From assembly GCA_947579605.1 (NCBI GenBank), contig OX388307.1:33953237-34017236 (forward strand): 64,000 nt of DNA, in the 5' to 3' direction. The DNA is from Athripsodes cinereus (taxonomy: Eukaryota > Arthropoda > Insecta > Trichoptera > Leptoceridae). Both the position numbers and the translations under genes were made by a program. Shown piece by piece: positions 1 to 11,879 of this stretch. Below the pieces are notes generated by a model that saw nothing but the letters and a program-made list of their open reading frames with translations, was not told the origin of the DNA and ran no database searches. The first letter of the stretch is position 1; each line of letters opens with the position of its first letter.

Positions 1-3000
1 TGTGAATATGTGTAGAGAAGTACAACTTAAGTTCAGGGGCGGACCATGGTACATTTTTTTTAATTTTTTTTATTATTTAAATTATGTTGTTGCGTGATTA
101 AATTTTATTAAATAAAGAAAAAAGGAATCAATCTGATGCTTGTACAAAGCATTAAATTGACCTTTTTGGGGGGGAGTGACATGGATAAGGTTTTGCAAGG
201 TTTCATTAATAATTAAATAAATCTTAAACTATATATATATTATAAGTTAGATTATGGGAGCTCTATTTTAAATTTATAAACAATATGTTGATACTTATGA
301 AAGGCGCGTGTTGAAGTTTGAACTCAGAGTAATTAAACACGTGTTATGAAAAGGACACGAGCAGAGATTTTTGGGGCGAGGTCAAAACTTTTTAGACACA
401 TGCTTACGAGGCACGTGTGTTATTTTGAACAAAGAAAATCCTTGACGATACACGTGGACAAAGAATCAAGATATGAACTTTAATAATTGTTTATATAATA
501 AAAGGTTAAGACATAACTAAATGTTTGTGAGGAAGATGAGGTAAGTTGCATTTGGGTTTTGTTGTACTGATAATTTGCTTGAGACAAAAATAGGAAATTC
601 AATAACTTACTTTGGATTTGCTTAGTCTGAAGCTTTATAAAGATATATATTAACAATTGTAAACATTTCGAATAAGAAAATGTTTGTAAAATTGTATTGA
701 ATATTAAATTCCTCACTATTATAATAGTGAAGTTAGGTTTTATTGAAGTATTAAAACTGCTTGATATTTTGTCAAAGTTATTTATATATAAATAATTAAA
801 ATATTGTAAATAGAAATGATATTCTTACAATGAAATTGATGTTTCTTAAGAAAATTCGATTTACGAAAAACTGATAAAAGTTACCCAACGCTTCGATCTA
901 GTTATTGACACGTGTCGTCTGTTTATAAGAATATCATGAAATATCCATCGATTTTTAAACTGTAAGGATAAAAGGCGTGTTATATTTTGATTTTATGAGA
1001 ATATTTATGTACAAAATGAGGAAAATTATAATGGCTTGTTTTATTGTAAGTTGAAATCAGAATGAATTTATTCGAATAAGTAAATTCGCCGAATGTTAAA
1101 TAGATAAGAAAATAGCATTTATTAACAATTCAGTTATTTATTTTGACAAAGTGAGGTAAATGGATAGATGTTTTAATTTAAATTACATAATTAAGATTGG
1201 GGTATGTATTTATGAAGTGTTTTAAGGAATTGTATTCAAGATCATAAACAACTTTTACTGTTTTATTGAGATTGAAGTTTCATTTTATCTATAGTTTTGG
1301 GATCTTAGTTGACTGATAAATACGAATTGTTTATATAAATAATAACTTAGTACTTATATGAAATGGTGGTAATAGTTGGTTGAAGCGTTATAACCCTGGA
1401 TTTATTGGGTTCATGGAGATATACTTCAACATGGAGAGTAGATACTAGTATCTACTTGGGTGAAGAAAGTAGGTAGGTACCAAATTGAATTTTAGACAAA
1501 GAAATGGGAGATTATAAATATGAGGTCACAACATCGACTCGGGATAGTGTTTTCTTGCAAGGAGATGAGAGAGGAATAAAATTAAATTCAGTGTTGTATT
1601 TTGATTTTTGGTGTACTCCTCTCCAAGTAGAAATTAAAATATGTTTTTTTCTTCTTTTGTGATTATCTCTATTTTGAGATAATAAGAAATCATCCTAAAT
1701 TAAAATCAATAAAATTCTAAAATTAAATTCAGTGTTTTCAGTGTCGAGAATTGCAGAATATATCAGCTTTAACCGAAGTTAAGATTCTTTTCTATTTTTT
1801 TTAATTTTATTTTATAGAATTTAACTGTTTTGAATATTTTATTTTAAAAATTTTCTTTTATCTTATTAAATGTCTCTTTTAAAGTAAAGTTTGATAATTT
1901 CTTGTGAGATTGACTAGTTTGATATTTTATTTTCTACATTGTTAGATTTGTAGACTAGCATTGTTTGCAATTTTGTCTTGTGGAGGATTACTCAATTCTG
2001 TGAACAGAGTCGAATTCAGAACATAAAATTATTTTATTTTCCCAAATTAATAAAATTTGGATAACTAATATTATTTGTAAATTTAATTTATAGACATTAC
2101 TTGATAATAAGAGCAGGGACGGACTCAGAAACATTGAATAAATTTTTATTTTTATGAAATTTTGAATACTAACTTGAGCATGAATTTTTAAACTCATATT
2201 TATTTTATGTAAATATCTCTTATTATATCATAAACTAACGTCCCACCATCCACACCCACAAGTCCCAGCGTGGAATACTGGGATACCCAGCGTGAAAAAA
2301 TTAAAATTCGTGATTAAACTTCTTCCGGTTATCATGGCCGCAAGGCTAAGCGAATTCCGCAGAAAATATTATATTATTATATTTTATTTTGCATGAAAAT
2401 ATATATGTATTATATTCTCTTAATTTATCATATTGTATACTAATGAGGCTGACAATAGTGTATGAAAGGCTGTGTCAGATCGAAATTTGCGTGTGTAGGA
2501 GCAAATTTTCACTAACAAACCAATTTTTATTGTTAAAATTAACAAAAATAGTCAGTGATTGAATTTTGTCAAACTTTGGTTCAGTAAAATATTTCATCTC
2601 GATGCGCCCCTGGCGCTTTAGACAGATACTATTTTATGTATGAAACCATATGCCTTTTATAAATAAAACTGCATTCAAAACTAATCTGTAATATAATTAC
2701 AGAAATAAACTTTCGATAACGTTGAATCATAAGTTTGATAAAATATTATTTCATTGACTATTTCTAACAAATAACATGGATTTCTGTGGTACATAAAAAA
2801 AAAAATTTGATATTTATTCTTGATTGTTATTGTGTGTTGTTTTCTTTGTGTATTTTCAGCAATAAGGTAAGGCTTTTATACTTGCTAACGCAGAGTATAA
2901 AAGGAAATAATTTATTAATTACTAACCTTTATGTACAACAGAAAATTAAATTTTGATTGTTATATAAATTATGCTTTTATGTTTCTGAATAGAAATTATT

Positions 3001-3673
3001 GTTTGTTTTCCACTGATAAAGTTTTCTTTTATAAATCGTAAACACAACGTAGAAAACGTCCTTAACGCATTTTTTATTAATTAACTAGAATATCATGTGC
3101 CAAAATCTTTGAAGAAACGAAAATTGTTGAATTTAGCGGCCGACACTTTTGACGGGTCTTACGTTAAACGTTCGGAAATATTTTTAATTATAGTGAGGTG
3201 TGAATGATATGGGTTAACTAGTAGGTATATATTATTATGTACGTATGACATCTTTACACACAACGAATATAATTATTCATAGATCTTATAAGTAGGTAGG
3301 TGATATGAAAGTAATTTTGTATTATTAAATTTTAATCGGAATATTATAAAGACGTAATTGCGAAAAGAAATTTATAAATTTGCGTAGATTGGATAAACTC
3401 GATTCTTTTTAGTTTAATTACTTCCAACTCAGAGGATAAATACGTATTTATTCTCTCGTCGAAATAAATAAATATATTTTATTTATTTCCTGTCAATGTG
3501 GTCTCAACGGTTTTTCTTTTTCTTTTCCTCTTGTGGGGGGGACCACGACACAATGTTTTAAATTTGGAACGTTCCTATTTTAGTTAGTGCACACTAAAAA
3601 TGAAATAGCATCGGGCATATTGTACTGATTTATAATATTGTCACCAATGGTACAGTGGAGAATAAAATAAATT

Positions 3674-3678
<5 letters not shown>
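1..3678. other. AT-rich flank without recognisable gene
   Basis: No convincing coding exon was found on either strand; all open frames are short and of low complexity. The next downstream exon of the minus-strand F-BAR gene should lie left of 3929, but I could not place it here, so the intron probably runs off the window. A slightly more GC-rich patch around 2225-2350 has stops in the frames I read and no splice-like borders; it is probably a repeat relic. Confidence 0.6.

Positions 3679-3729
<51 letters not shown>
3679..3729. repeat. (AT)n microsatellite
   Basis: About 25 uninterrupted AT dinucleotides, in the AT-rich flank downstream of the last visible F-BAR exon. Confidence 0.95.
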
Positions 3730-3731
<2 letters not shown>

Positions 3732-3928
3732 TTAAAAACATTTGATAAATTAAACTAAATCTGGGATTGAATTCGGCCCCTTTAACTCAACATCGCGTGT
3801 TTTGTCTTTAAAGGAATGAATGACCCCAATCTTACATAGTTCTAAACCTTGGAGGAGTTCAAAATTCTCATATGATATCATAATATGAGATAACAATAGA
3901 TTATAATAGTAAATGTGTTGGTAATTAC

Positions 3929-4054
3929 CTCGCTCTTTCAGCTCTCACACACGCCATGTAGTATTCTATATCAGTCTTATTGGCCGCTTCCTCCGATTTA
4001 ATCTTCTTCCTTCTCAGTTCAGATTCCTGTGCCTGTGTCGCTCCTCTACCGACG
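3929..4054 (-). CDS. F-BAR (nostrin-like) gene, fifth visible exon
   Basis: On the minus strand this 126-bp exon starts after an ACAG acceptor and ends GCGAG before a GTAATT donor. Entering in phase 2 from the exon at 4752-4870, it is fully open and gives about 42 residues, including RRKKIKSEEAANK and DIEYYMACVRAERA. The pattern (basic helix, then an Asp-Ile-Glu-Tyr-Tyr segment) corresponds to the part of the nostrin F-BAR domain where human nostrin has a similar 'ENYYQ' segment. F-BAR domains form curved helical dimers that bind membranes; nostrin links endocytic membrane to dynamin and N-WASP, which is family knowledge. It leaves in phase 2, so coding continues in an exon off the left edge. 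Confidence 0.82.
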
Positions 4055-4751
4055 CTGTTATGTTTATACAATACATTTATATGCAATTAGAACTAATTAC
4101 TGTACTGCATTTGATGTATCACTATTATCTAAATAAACCATGTTTAAAATCACACCATTTGTCGCTTTGATAACATCAATATGATTTTGTAATAAAATCC
4201 GGAAACATCAGATTTTTATAATGTGCTAAGATAAACATAAATACAAACAATATTAATGTCTTGTCTAAGCATATCTTACAAAAAATCATGTTTTTACTTA
4301 AAGTAATGAGTCTTGGTTTGTTTTTGAGCTTAAATACACCTCTGTAGCAAGCAATGTAGCATGTTCTATCATAAAGAGCAAGTAAAAAACTCAGCAGTGT
4401 TAATTAAACTCAATGTTTATGTGAAATGTATTATGACAATGATTTGTGTTACTGACCACCTCTTTTGAAAATTGACTTCAACAAATCAAAGAGTTAATTC
4501 AATTTTATTAGCTTTCACAATGTGACTATTTTTAAGGCGATATACGTGTCGAAACCGGTCATGGACCAATTAAACTTTAAAGAAAGTGAAAAACTTGTCA
4601 AACAATGAGATCAAAAAAAATTTTTTTTTTTGTTTCAAATCCATTGGCAAATATTTTATTATTCCTTTCATAAAAATGATGGTTTAAAAGAAATGTTTGA
4701 TTCTGATCTTATTATATAGAAAAAAAATATTGAGTATCCTTGTTTTCTTAC
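4055..4751 (-). other. Intron of the F-BAR gene (697 bp)
   Basis: Bounded by GTAAGA and ACAG. No gene inside. Around 4550 there is a short motif with GTGTCGAAAC that looks like repeat debris. Confidence 0.7.
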
Positions 4752-4870
4752 CTTGTATCTTGTAATCTTTCATTATATCTAGCGGCTGCATGAGAAGCCT
4801 TCTTGGATCTTCCTTCACATTCTCTCAGTTCTGATAGTCTTCGCATTGTAACTCCTACGTCATTTTCCAC
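4752..4870 (-). CDS. F-BAR (nostrin-like) gene, fourth visible exon
   Basis: A 119-bp minus-strand exon between a CCTAG acceptor and an ACAAG/GTAAGA donor. It enters in phase 0 and translates without stops to about 39 residues starting VENDVGVTMRRLSELRE, then SKKASHAAARYNERLQDT. The helical, Arg/Glu-rich composition and the position right after the 'SIRKQ' end of the previous exon fit the central helices of an F-BAR domain; in nostrin the equivalent place reads as a Lys/Glu-rich helix after 'KKRKSLDNEVEK'. It leaves in phase 2. Confidence 0.85.
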
Positions 4871-5340
4871 CTAGGACAGAATTTAAACCCAGGATATAAA
4901 AAATTATACGGTGATTTTTAAAAATTAATTCTCCACTATTTATTCAACTTAAACGTACATAGGTATTCTCAAACAGTTATATCGTAATATTGATGTAGGT
5001 TAATAATTATGAAATAAATATATAAATAAAATGAAACTATATTATTGGACAATATTACAGTTACGTTAAATTCTAAAGCACCTCAAGGACACTGCAGTTT
5101 ATTTATACTAATATTATAAAGAGGAAAGATTTGATTGTTTGCACTGAATAGGTTCCGAAACTACAGAACCGATTTGGAATTATGATGGAATGGGTTAGCA
5201 GTAAGGTTAGGATTCATGATCTCTCAATGAGCTCGAGTTTTTACCATCAAGCAATTAGTTAAGTTATTTGTAGAGATTCTAGACATTTTTATTGCTAAAT
5301 TTGGGATTATATTTTGTTGATATTTTAATTTTCAGTTTAC

Positions 5341-5422
5341 CTGTTTCCGAATTGAGTCTCTCGCGGACACCATTCTCTGAAGAGGTCTTATGACGTCCTC
5401 GACCAGTTTATTGGAAAATTGT
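5341..5422 (-). CDS. F-BAR (nostrin-like) gene, third visible exon
   Basis: An 82-bp minus-strand exon between a TTTCCAG acceptor and a CAG/GTAAAC donor. Entering in phase 2 it gives RQFSNKLVEDVIRPLQRM and then VSARDSIRKQ, open throughout, and leaves in phase 0. The 'LHxxFxxKLxxxVIxPL' pattern formed with the end of the previous exon is diagnostic of F-BAR proteins; nostrin has the equivalent 'LHQKLGKAI...IKPTYQ' segment. This is one of the strongest pieces of family evidence in the window. Confidence 0.88.
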
Positions 5423-5834
5423 CTGGAAACAGATTAACAAAATTACATGCAGTACTAGGTTGCACATAATGTAAAGACCATACTGAATAAAAGAGGTAAA
5501 TTCCTACCGGAAATGACGGAAACGGAAATTGTTGTGTAGGTGGTTATTAATGATCAAAAATAGTAATTGGAGTCATACTGTGATCACAGTACGAATAATG
5601 AGGATAATTATTGTGAAAATTGGCAAATTCATGGTTCTCATAATTATCGAATTTTATCAGATGAATTTATCATACACTTTGATAATAATGTTATGATTAC
5701 AATTATAATTATTTCTCACAAATATAAAGTAGGTACATGGAATACAAAGCACGCAGATAAAAATTAAAGCTTCAAGATGAAAAATCTGAACATTTATCGA
5801 TTGCAAGAGAAAATATTTTGTTGTAATGCTAAAT

Positions 5835-6640
5835 GACATGATGCGAAATGATTCGATATGCTGACGATATAGCACTGCTCGCAGACTCCGAGATGGAGCT
5901 GAACGAAGCCTTAGGTAAAATGGAAAGTACATATACTACTGTCAAAGTACAACATGAAAATAAATAAAGTCAAAACAAAATGTATGGTCGTTGGAAGGGA
6001 GGAAGCGACTGCGAACATTGCCAAAAATGAAGTGAGCATCTAACAATTAAGAGAATTCGTGTACTTGGGCAGCAGAATAAATCAGGATGGACGGTCCAAA
6101 TCGGAAATTGTGAGCAGAATAAACCAAACAAGGATTGCCTTTAACAAAAAACCTAAAATATTGGAATCCCCAAATATTGATTAAAGCTTAAGGAAGAACC
6201 TTACTAAAGCCTTTGTATGGAGCATTCTGCTTTATGGTTGTGAGAAGTGGACCATCAGCAAGAGTAAAAACGGACGGTTGGCGGCCTTTGAGATGTGGTG
6301 CTACAGACGCATGCTGAAGATCCATTGTTCGAAACACGTCGATAACGAAGAAGTATTAACCAGGGTAGGCGAAAAAAGGCAACTTCTAAAGATAATCAGC
6401 CAACAACGAGCTAATTGGATTGGCCACAACATCAGGCACCCAGAACTACTCATCACCGTCGCGGAGGGTAAGACCGAAGGCACAAATGGCAGAGGCCGAC
6501 CAAGAGATGCGTATATGGACCAACTGAAGAGGGACATGCTCATACGTCGAGCTGAAAAGAGTGGCTGAGAATAGAGAGGAATGGAGAAGAAAATCCAAAC
6601 TCGTTGCAGACCAATCCTATGGTTTGTAAATCATTATATA
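5835..6640 (+). pseudogene. Non-LTR retrotransposon 3' end (family C) with YADD box, decayed
   Basis: The frame from 5848 reads MIRYADDIALLADSEMELNE, the YADD catalytic box (motif C) of reverse transcriptase. After frame changes the reading resumes as FVYLGSRINQDG, then SILLYGCEKWTI, FEMWCYRRML, RANWIGHNIRHPELL and RGRPRDAYMDQLKRD, the usual order of C-terminal blocks in RTE-type endonuclease/reverse transcriptase elements. At least two frameshifts and internal stops make it a dead, 5'-truncated copy. It sits antisense in the intron between the second and third visible F-BAR exons. Confidence 0.88.
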
Positions 6641-6834
6641 TATAATGCTAAAAGTTCAAAGAAATATCTTTGTAATAATTCATAATTTATTTTGTCCATT
6701 CGTTCTTGGTTTATGTTTCTACTCGAGATCCTAAATATGAGATACAAAAAAATAGTTGCTGCTTGGTTTCTGAAACTTTTCAAAGTTTTCTTGTACATCA
6801 AAGTAGTTTATGACAAATTCACAGTATTTTTTTT

Positions 6835-6965
6835 TGTGATATATCTGAGTTTTGTGTTATAAACCCAAATAATGACTTATACGTCTTTCAAAGTAAGCTT
6901 AAAGTTCGTGTCGTAAAAGGGATTTTGCTGGCACTTAGGATCGAATGGCGCACCTCTTGCTTATA
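6835..6965 (-). mobile_element. SINE family 2, diverged relic
   Basis: It matches the minus strand of the SINE seen intact at 50262-50440: the tail block (ATATATCTG, TTATAAACCCAAAT), then AAGCTTAAAG and a GATCGAAT trace of the B box. It is heavily mutated and within an intron. Confidence 0.65.
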
Positions 6966-7259
6966 TAATTTATACCCATAAATTTCATGCTTTTGAAACA
7001 AATATCAATAATGTGTTTTCCTTTATTTATACCATTACAGAATATCCCACAAATAGAGTAACAGGAAACTAACTGCATGTAATCCGCATACCCCTCTGTG
7101 AAGAAGAAGAAAAGAAGAAGAAGCTATTTCTTAGAATTCGATAAGAGTTTCTCATTACAAATTAATATGACTGTGTATTTTATCGTGTAATATTAGTTAC
7201 CTGTGATCATAATTCACTCGATTTATCGGTTATGCTTTGTCGGTTTTAAAGATACCTAC

Positions 7260-7400
7260 CTGTGTAATTGTGCTCTCGCTTCCATATCTATCGCCGCTCT
7301 CCTAGAAGCTAGCGCAGCCCAACTAGCACCTTTGGATGCTCGTCTTGCTCTGGCACCAACTCTGAGAACTCCGCAACAGTATTGACGCTCAGCCTCAGCT
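7260..7400 (-). CDS. F-BAR (nostrin-like) gene, second visible exon
   Basis: A 141-bp minus-strand exon between a TTGTTTCAG acceptor and a CACAG/GTAGGT donor. It enters in phase 2 and translates to AEAERQYCCGVLRVGARARR, then ASKGASWAALASRRAA and IDMEARAQLHR, with no stop, and leaves in phase 2. Nostrin has 'ANLEISYAKGLQKLA...SAWAWASEGMKSTADLH' in the same place, so the spacing from the Tyr-Gly-Leu motif to the Trp-Ala and Leu-His motifs is conserved. The strong Arg content suits the basic membrane-binding face of an F-BAR dimer. An overlapping longer open frame on this strand extends into intron and a SINE and is not the product. Confidence 0.88.
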
Positions 7401-7429
7401 CTGAAACAACGAAAGCAGTCAATTAACAA

Positions 7430-7675
7430 ATAACATAACATACAGAGACAATTCACACAGATCGAGCTAGTCCCAAACTCAGATATAAATCTTGTATTAT
7501 GGGTACTAACGCGACGATACACATATATACAATGCACTAAACACATATATATGTAACACCCAGACCCAAGATAATTTGAAAAAGGCCATTCTTCTTTTTG
7601 ACCTGGCCGAGAATCGGACCCGGGACCTCGTGATTCAAAGGCAAGAGCGTTACCCCTGCGCCACACCGGCCGACG
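7430..7675 (-). mobile_element. SINE family 1 (tRNA-derived), copy 1
   Basis: Read on the minus strand, the head starts at about 7675 with GCCGGTGTGGCGCAGGGGTA (pol III A-box-like) and then GGTCCGATTCTC (B box, slightly mutated). The body has GGGTCTGGGTGTTAC and GTACCCATAATACAAG, and ends AATTGTCTCTGTATG. Two more copies occur at 21330-21545 and 47335-47577. Inside the large F-BAR intron. Confidence 0.88.
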
Positions 7676-7959
7676 AAATGATAGGTGTTATTAGAATGTT
7701 GAGATTGGATTATCCTTTAAGTGACATAAAGGAGGACATTTAGGGTGGGAAGATACCTTACCACCGGATTGAATTATGCTTTCTGAATAGCTGCCGTTTA
7801 CAGGGCACTTACAAACAAGAGTGAGAGATCTATACCGAGAAAATTACAAATATATCGACCACTTTAATTAGTATTATTTTATTTTCTTCTTTATCAATCA
7901 AAAAGTAGGTAGGTACCCCAAGTCAATAGAATCATTTTGTCAAATATGGAAGTAAAAGT

Positions 7960-8180
7960 TAAATCCCTTGGCAAAAAATTGGTCCATCACTTTTTTTTAT
8001 AACTTTTCGAGTGTCTTGTAAAAGGTGGAGTTGGGTAAAACATTACAAGTAAAAAAAATCAATTCAGCGATGGAATTTCCCACCCATCCTGAATGTTTTA
8101 AATTGTGTTGGGACAGAGAGGACATGCATGTTCATTTTATATCTATAGTTGGTTCGCTGGCCATTCCATTTGTATGAAAG
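7960..8180 (+). repeat. Family H repeat
   Basis: An abundant unclassified interspersed repeat. In this orientation the marks are a TTTTCGAGTGTCxTGTAAAAGG block, CCACCCATCCTGAATG, a GGACAxxxTGCATGTTxATT block and, in better copies, CCCCACTTGTGGG followed by (TAG)n. This copy keeps the first three blocks. Confidence 0.8.
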
Positions 8181-8689
8181 AATTTCTGAGTGTTCGTGAG
8201 TATTCATCGATAACAAACACCATTAATGTAGCGAATTATGTATGACAGTTCATATCTGCGTAACAAATGCGTTTTATGTTAAGCATATCGGCAATTTTAT
8301 AATATACTTTACATTGTGCATTTTACTTATTCGAATTTATGTAGGACAAAAATATAATTTATATTCCTCGAAGTGTTTTGGTTCACAACAGAATTGTTGA
8401 GTGTGTGCCAATTTCATCAGAGGCGTTACAATGTAAGGACTAAACGGGTAATATCAAAGAGCCTGTGCTTTTGATGACCCCATATTATATATATTTACGT
8501 AGCACATTATAGAATACTCATTGAAAATGAAGATGCTACACAATTTCTTCAATACGAGTTTATTAACCGCACAGTAGAATTGAAACATATTTGCGTATCT
8601 TGATATATAAGAAATTTCAAATTCATTTTTTTCGTAATAAAATAATTTCAAAAGTATTGAATACCTAAAATCCGAAATAAATATGAACA

Positions 8690-8800
8690 TAGAAGGTTTT
8701 AATGTATAGCACCTAGATTATTAAACTCGCTACCCAGGATACTGAAAAATTGTAAAACAGTGATATGCTGAAAAAAACAAAATTTTGCTTGTTTTAAATA
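8690..8800 (+). pseudogene. LINE C-terminal fragment (jockey/CR1-like)
   Basis: The frame APRLLNSLPRILKN at about 8706-8750 matches the common 'PRLWNSLP' block near the C-terminus of jockey/CR1-type reverse transcriptases. A stop follows soon after. Only about 100 bp is recognisable. Confidence 0.6.
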
Positions 8801-9479
8801 AAAATAAGCAAATATATATTTTTTTAGTAATAAGGAATTCAGGATTATTCCATATATATTAAAAATTTGTTGACAAGTCATGAAAATGATTTAATGGATC
8901 CTACATAGCATTGAGAAATTATAAACAACTCTAATATGATTTTGTGTTCTATAAAAGTAAAGGTAAATTATCTCTTTTCTGATGATTTGACTCAAATTAC
9001 ACTCTGTCAATGTGCAAAAAATAATATTATGTATAGCAAAAGGGGCTCTACAAAACTTAATGTGGTCAATTGACCCAGGTTTTTTGAAAATAATTTAGAA
9101 ACACCACTGTCAATTTATTCAATGGTACGAAACGAAGAAGTTTTATTAACGCCAAAATATTAAGATATGTGATGTGTCTGCACCTATCCTATCCTATCAC
9201 CTAGATTCTAATACAGTTTGTCTTTATTTGATACTAATATATGTATTATGTTCCAGAATGGATGCCAAGTCTTTGAAATGTAATGAAAACAGGCAACTTC
9301 CTTGTATGTTTCAATAATAGATACACATATATTTATTGCTTGATTTATGAGATTATAAATGGACCTGAAATATTTTTAAATAATATTCTGTCTTTCTAAG
9401 ATTGTTGATGTTCAAATTGTTCAATGATAATATTATGGCAATGATAGTTGGCGATATAAGCGATGTTATTTTGTTCACG

Positions 9480-9860
9480 AGGTTCCAGACACGACGACTT
9501 ACTCTTTCCCAATACACCATTCTTATGAAGAGAAATGATGACCCGTTTGGAAGACCCACAGAAAACTATCAAAAATGGAAGACTGAGATGGGCCGGGCAC
9601 CTGAAAGAATGAGTGAGGAAAGAGTGCCAAAGAAAATCCTTCATACAAGAACATAAGGTAGACGTAGCGTTGCTAGACCCAAACTCCGTTGGATGGATGG
9701 TGTACAGAAGGATGAGAACATCATTGGCATCAGGGATCAAGAGAGTACATGGCAAGATATTGGGAAATGGAGGCGAATGTTGGAGGAGCCCAAGGCTCAC
9801 AACGGGCTGTAGAGCAACTAATGATGATTCTCGGCACAGAACCGCCCTGAATAGATGAGG
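9480..9860 (+). pseudogene. Non-LTR retrotransposon 3' fragment, frameshifted
   Basis: Pieced from two frames: a Gly-His-Leu-Lys region, MSEERVPKKILHTRT, GRRSVARPKLRWMDGVQ, and ESTWQDIGKWRRMLEE. These are the 'RW-GH--RM', 'R-GRP--RW-D' and terminal 'A-DR--WR' blocks of endonuclease/reverse transcriptase elements. Several stops and shifts show it is dead. Confidence 0.72.
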
Positions 9861-9949
9861 ATTCTAGTAATCCTTTAGGTACATGTTCTCCACAGGATCG
9901 TTACAGGACAAAGGAATAAGAACAATTTACTCAATGACTACGGATCACT

Positions 9950-10115
9950 TCCCAATATATTTTTTTATCAATGAATTATATTTACTTTCTTATCAACACG
10001 GGGTTCTCTCAATATTCTTTTGTTCAATTTCTATAAATACTGCTTATCTCTGTATCTTATTTCACTTTTTTCTAATCGCCTGATGATGGAGTCGAGAGCC
10101 TCCGAATATTTATTT
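9950..10115 (+). repeat. Family M repeat, copy 1
   Basis: It shares about 150 bp with the inverse complement of 48745-48890, including AATATTCTTTTGTTCAA, CTCTGTATCTTATTTCA and CGCCTGATGATGGAGTCGAG. Unclassified; the CTGATGATGGAG/CTCCGAA motif is discussed in the findings. Confidence 0.75.
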
Positions 10116-10235
10116 ATTTATTCTTCTTGCACATCATCATTACATAACAGTGTTAACAAAATAATATGAAATTTTAAAAACTAGGACGATGTGCAGTGGC
10201 GAGATTATCACTGTAAAGTAAAGTATCAATATAAT
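10105..10235 (-). repeat. Family F repeat (LINE-tail-like), minus
   Basis: It begins with a TATTTATTTATT run (the tail on this strand), then TTCTTCTTGCACATCATCA and GGCGAGATTATCACT. Other copies are at about 14113, 15945, 58090, 61800 and 62335. The (AAATA)n tail suggests a retroposon 3' end. Confidence 0.65.
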
Positions 10236-10486
10236 ATTAGTAGATAAGCGAAGTTTATAAAGTCATTTGGAAGTTAACTACATATTTCCTTTTTTGTTTT
10301 TAATTTTTCCTTCAATGACTATTGATTGGTTTTTGTGAAATCGCAGAAAAAGGAATGAAAAATAAGTCCACTCACGTTACTAAAACATCAACAAGAGATG
10401 AATGTAGAATAAAAAAAAATCTAAACTATACAATATCATCACGGCATATTATTCCACAATTGTGCTAACTAGTAGACTAAGGCGGC

Positions 10487-11270
10487 GATACACATGCCTG
10501 TAAAATGGGACAGTAGCGTACATACTTGTTAATGGCATGTAGAAGCTACTGGCGCGAGGTGGATACATAATTGCAAGTTAAACTTGCATACAATTTGCGT
10601 CCTTGCATGCCTATGTTTGCAAGACGTATACACAAGCTAGCCACGAGACAGTACGTGTCTCAAATTACTCAGTCTCAAGCTTTTTTGCAATAGAAAACAT
10701 TCGAATTGAATTAAATATCATATTGCAATTGGAAGTACAATGTGTGGCTATTTTAATGAGAGAAAAAAGGAGAGGAAAAGAAGACAGATTTGAGTGAAAG
10801 ATTGGATTAGCAGATGGGAAAATTTTGGAGCAAGTATGTAGTTGTCTGCTTACAGAAATGCTACAAGAAGGTATAGATGGTTACGGAAACCATTTAAGAA
10901 TGCTGCCAATTTTTTTTTATTAATAATGTTTATTACATTTTCTATTGCCACGTCATCTACTGGCATGCCCGTACCTGTCGCGACGTTCACACATGCCAGT
11001 TTCGCAGCCCCCGTGTCCCCTCCCTCATGTTGCATTCCAGTAAATCAAATGTTGTGCTATCTACTTGCGTGGCAGATACAGGCATGCCAGTTAGCGTATA
11101 CACACCATAGTAGGTGGCATGTGCAAGGAGCTGTTATGCAAGTGTGCCTGCTACAGTCATTTGTATTACCGGCTTTACTGCATAAAATAAACAAGTCTCA
11201 AGTTGTCCTCCCTATGCCAATAAAATTAAAACATTATTTTGCAATCCTCAAAATGGAATAATATGACTAA
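10487..11270 (+). mobile_element. PIF/Harbinger-like transposon relic
   Basis: The frame running through about 10760-10910 reads RKKERKRRQI, a stop, VKDWISRWENFGAS, a stop, LSAYRNATRRYRWLRKPFKN. 'W[VI]-x-W[IL]-xRR-x-x-GAS' is the N-terminal signature of Harbinger-type transposases, so this looks like a degraded transposase with at least two stops. A GGCGGCGATACACATGCC end at about 10490 and several GGCATG repeats up to 11130 may be terminal or subterminal sequence. No catalytic region is recognisable. Confidence 0.5.
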
Positions 11271-11879
11271 TATTTTATTTCAAAAAATTGAGGTGTTTAA
11301 TAATGATATGACGATTAGATTAGCGCCGTATTGTTAAATTACTACACGATCGTTTTACAACATCTAGGATCAACAACCACGTTCATTTTTAAAATGACCT
11401 CCATAATATTAATAAAAAAATGTCGTCAGAAGATAAATTAAATAATTGATTTTACAAAATAATAATAATGTTTGTCCAGCATACATTCAGTCTTTGTCAA
11501 AAAATTTAAATAAGATAAAAAATAAACTATGATCAAAAAGCGAAAACTAACGAATTAACAAAAAATCAATAGATTTTTTTCTATTAACTGGTAGAGAAGT
11601 ATTGATGTTAATTTTTTTATTAACTTTGCCCAGCTCTGATTATAGATGATTAGATAATAAAAAGAGCAGTTTGTGTATGTATTGTGATGCAATATTAATT
11701 ATCACACTGAGTTTGTGAATGAGTAAGTAGTACTCAGATGTAGCTGTGACAAGACACTGCTGTTCTTATTTAACTATAGTGATTATACGCGCAAATAACA
11801 ATAACGTGTGCTTATTGGGTAACAAGAACAATACAAACATCTTTACTTGTACGTACAGTATGGTTCAAAAATCATTGTA

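Noticed and set aside
2225..2350. GC-richer patch that could be the next F-BAR exon
   Set aside because: Stops in the minus-strand frames I read and no acceptor or donor compatible with phase 2.
7401..7666. Extension of the second visible F-BAR exon into a 136-codon open frame
   Set aside because: The upstream part reads through intron and a SINE; the acceptor at 7401 and the family match define the exon.
10842..11261. 139-codon open frame (plus)
   Set aside because: It only partly follows the Harbinger-like frame and then runs into non-coding GGCATG-rich sequence; not a gene.
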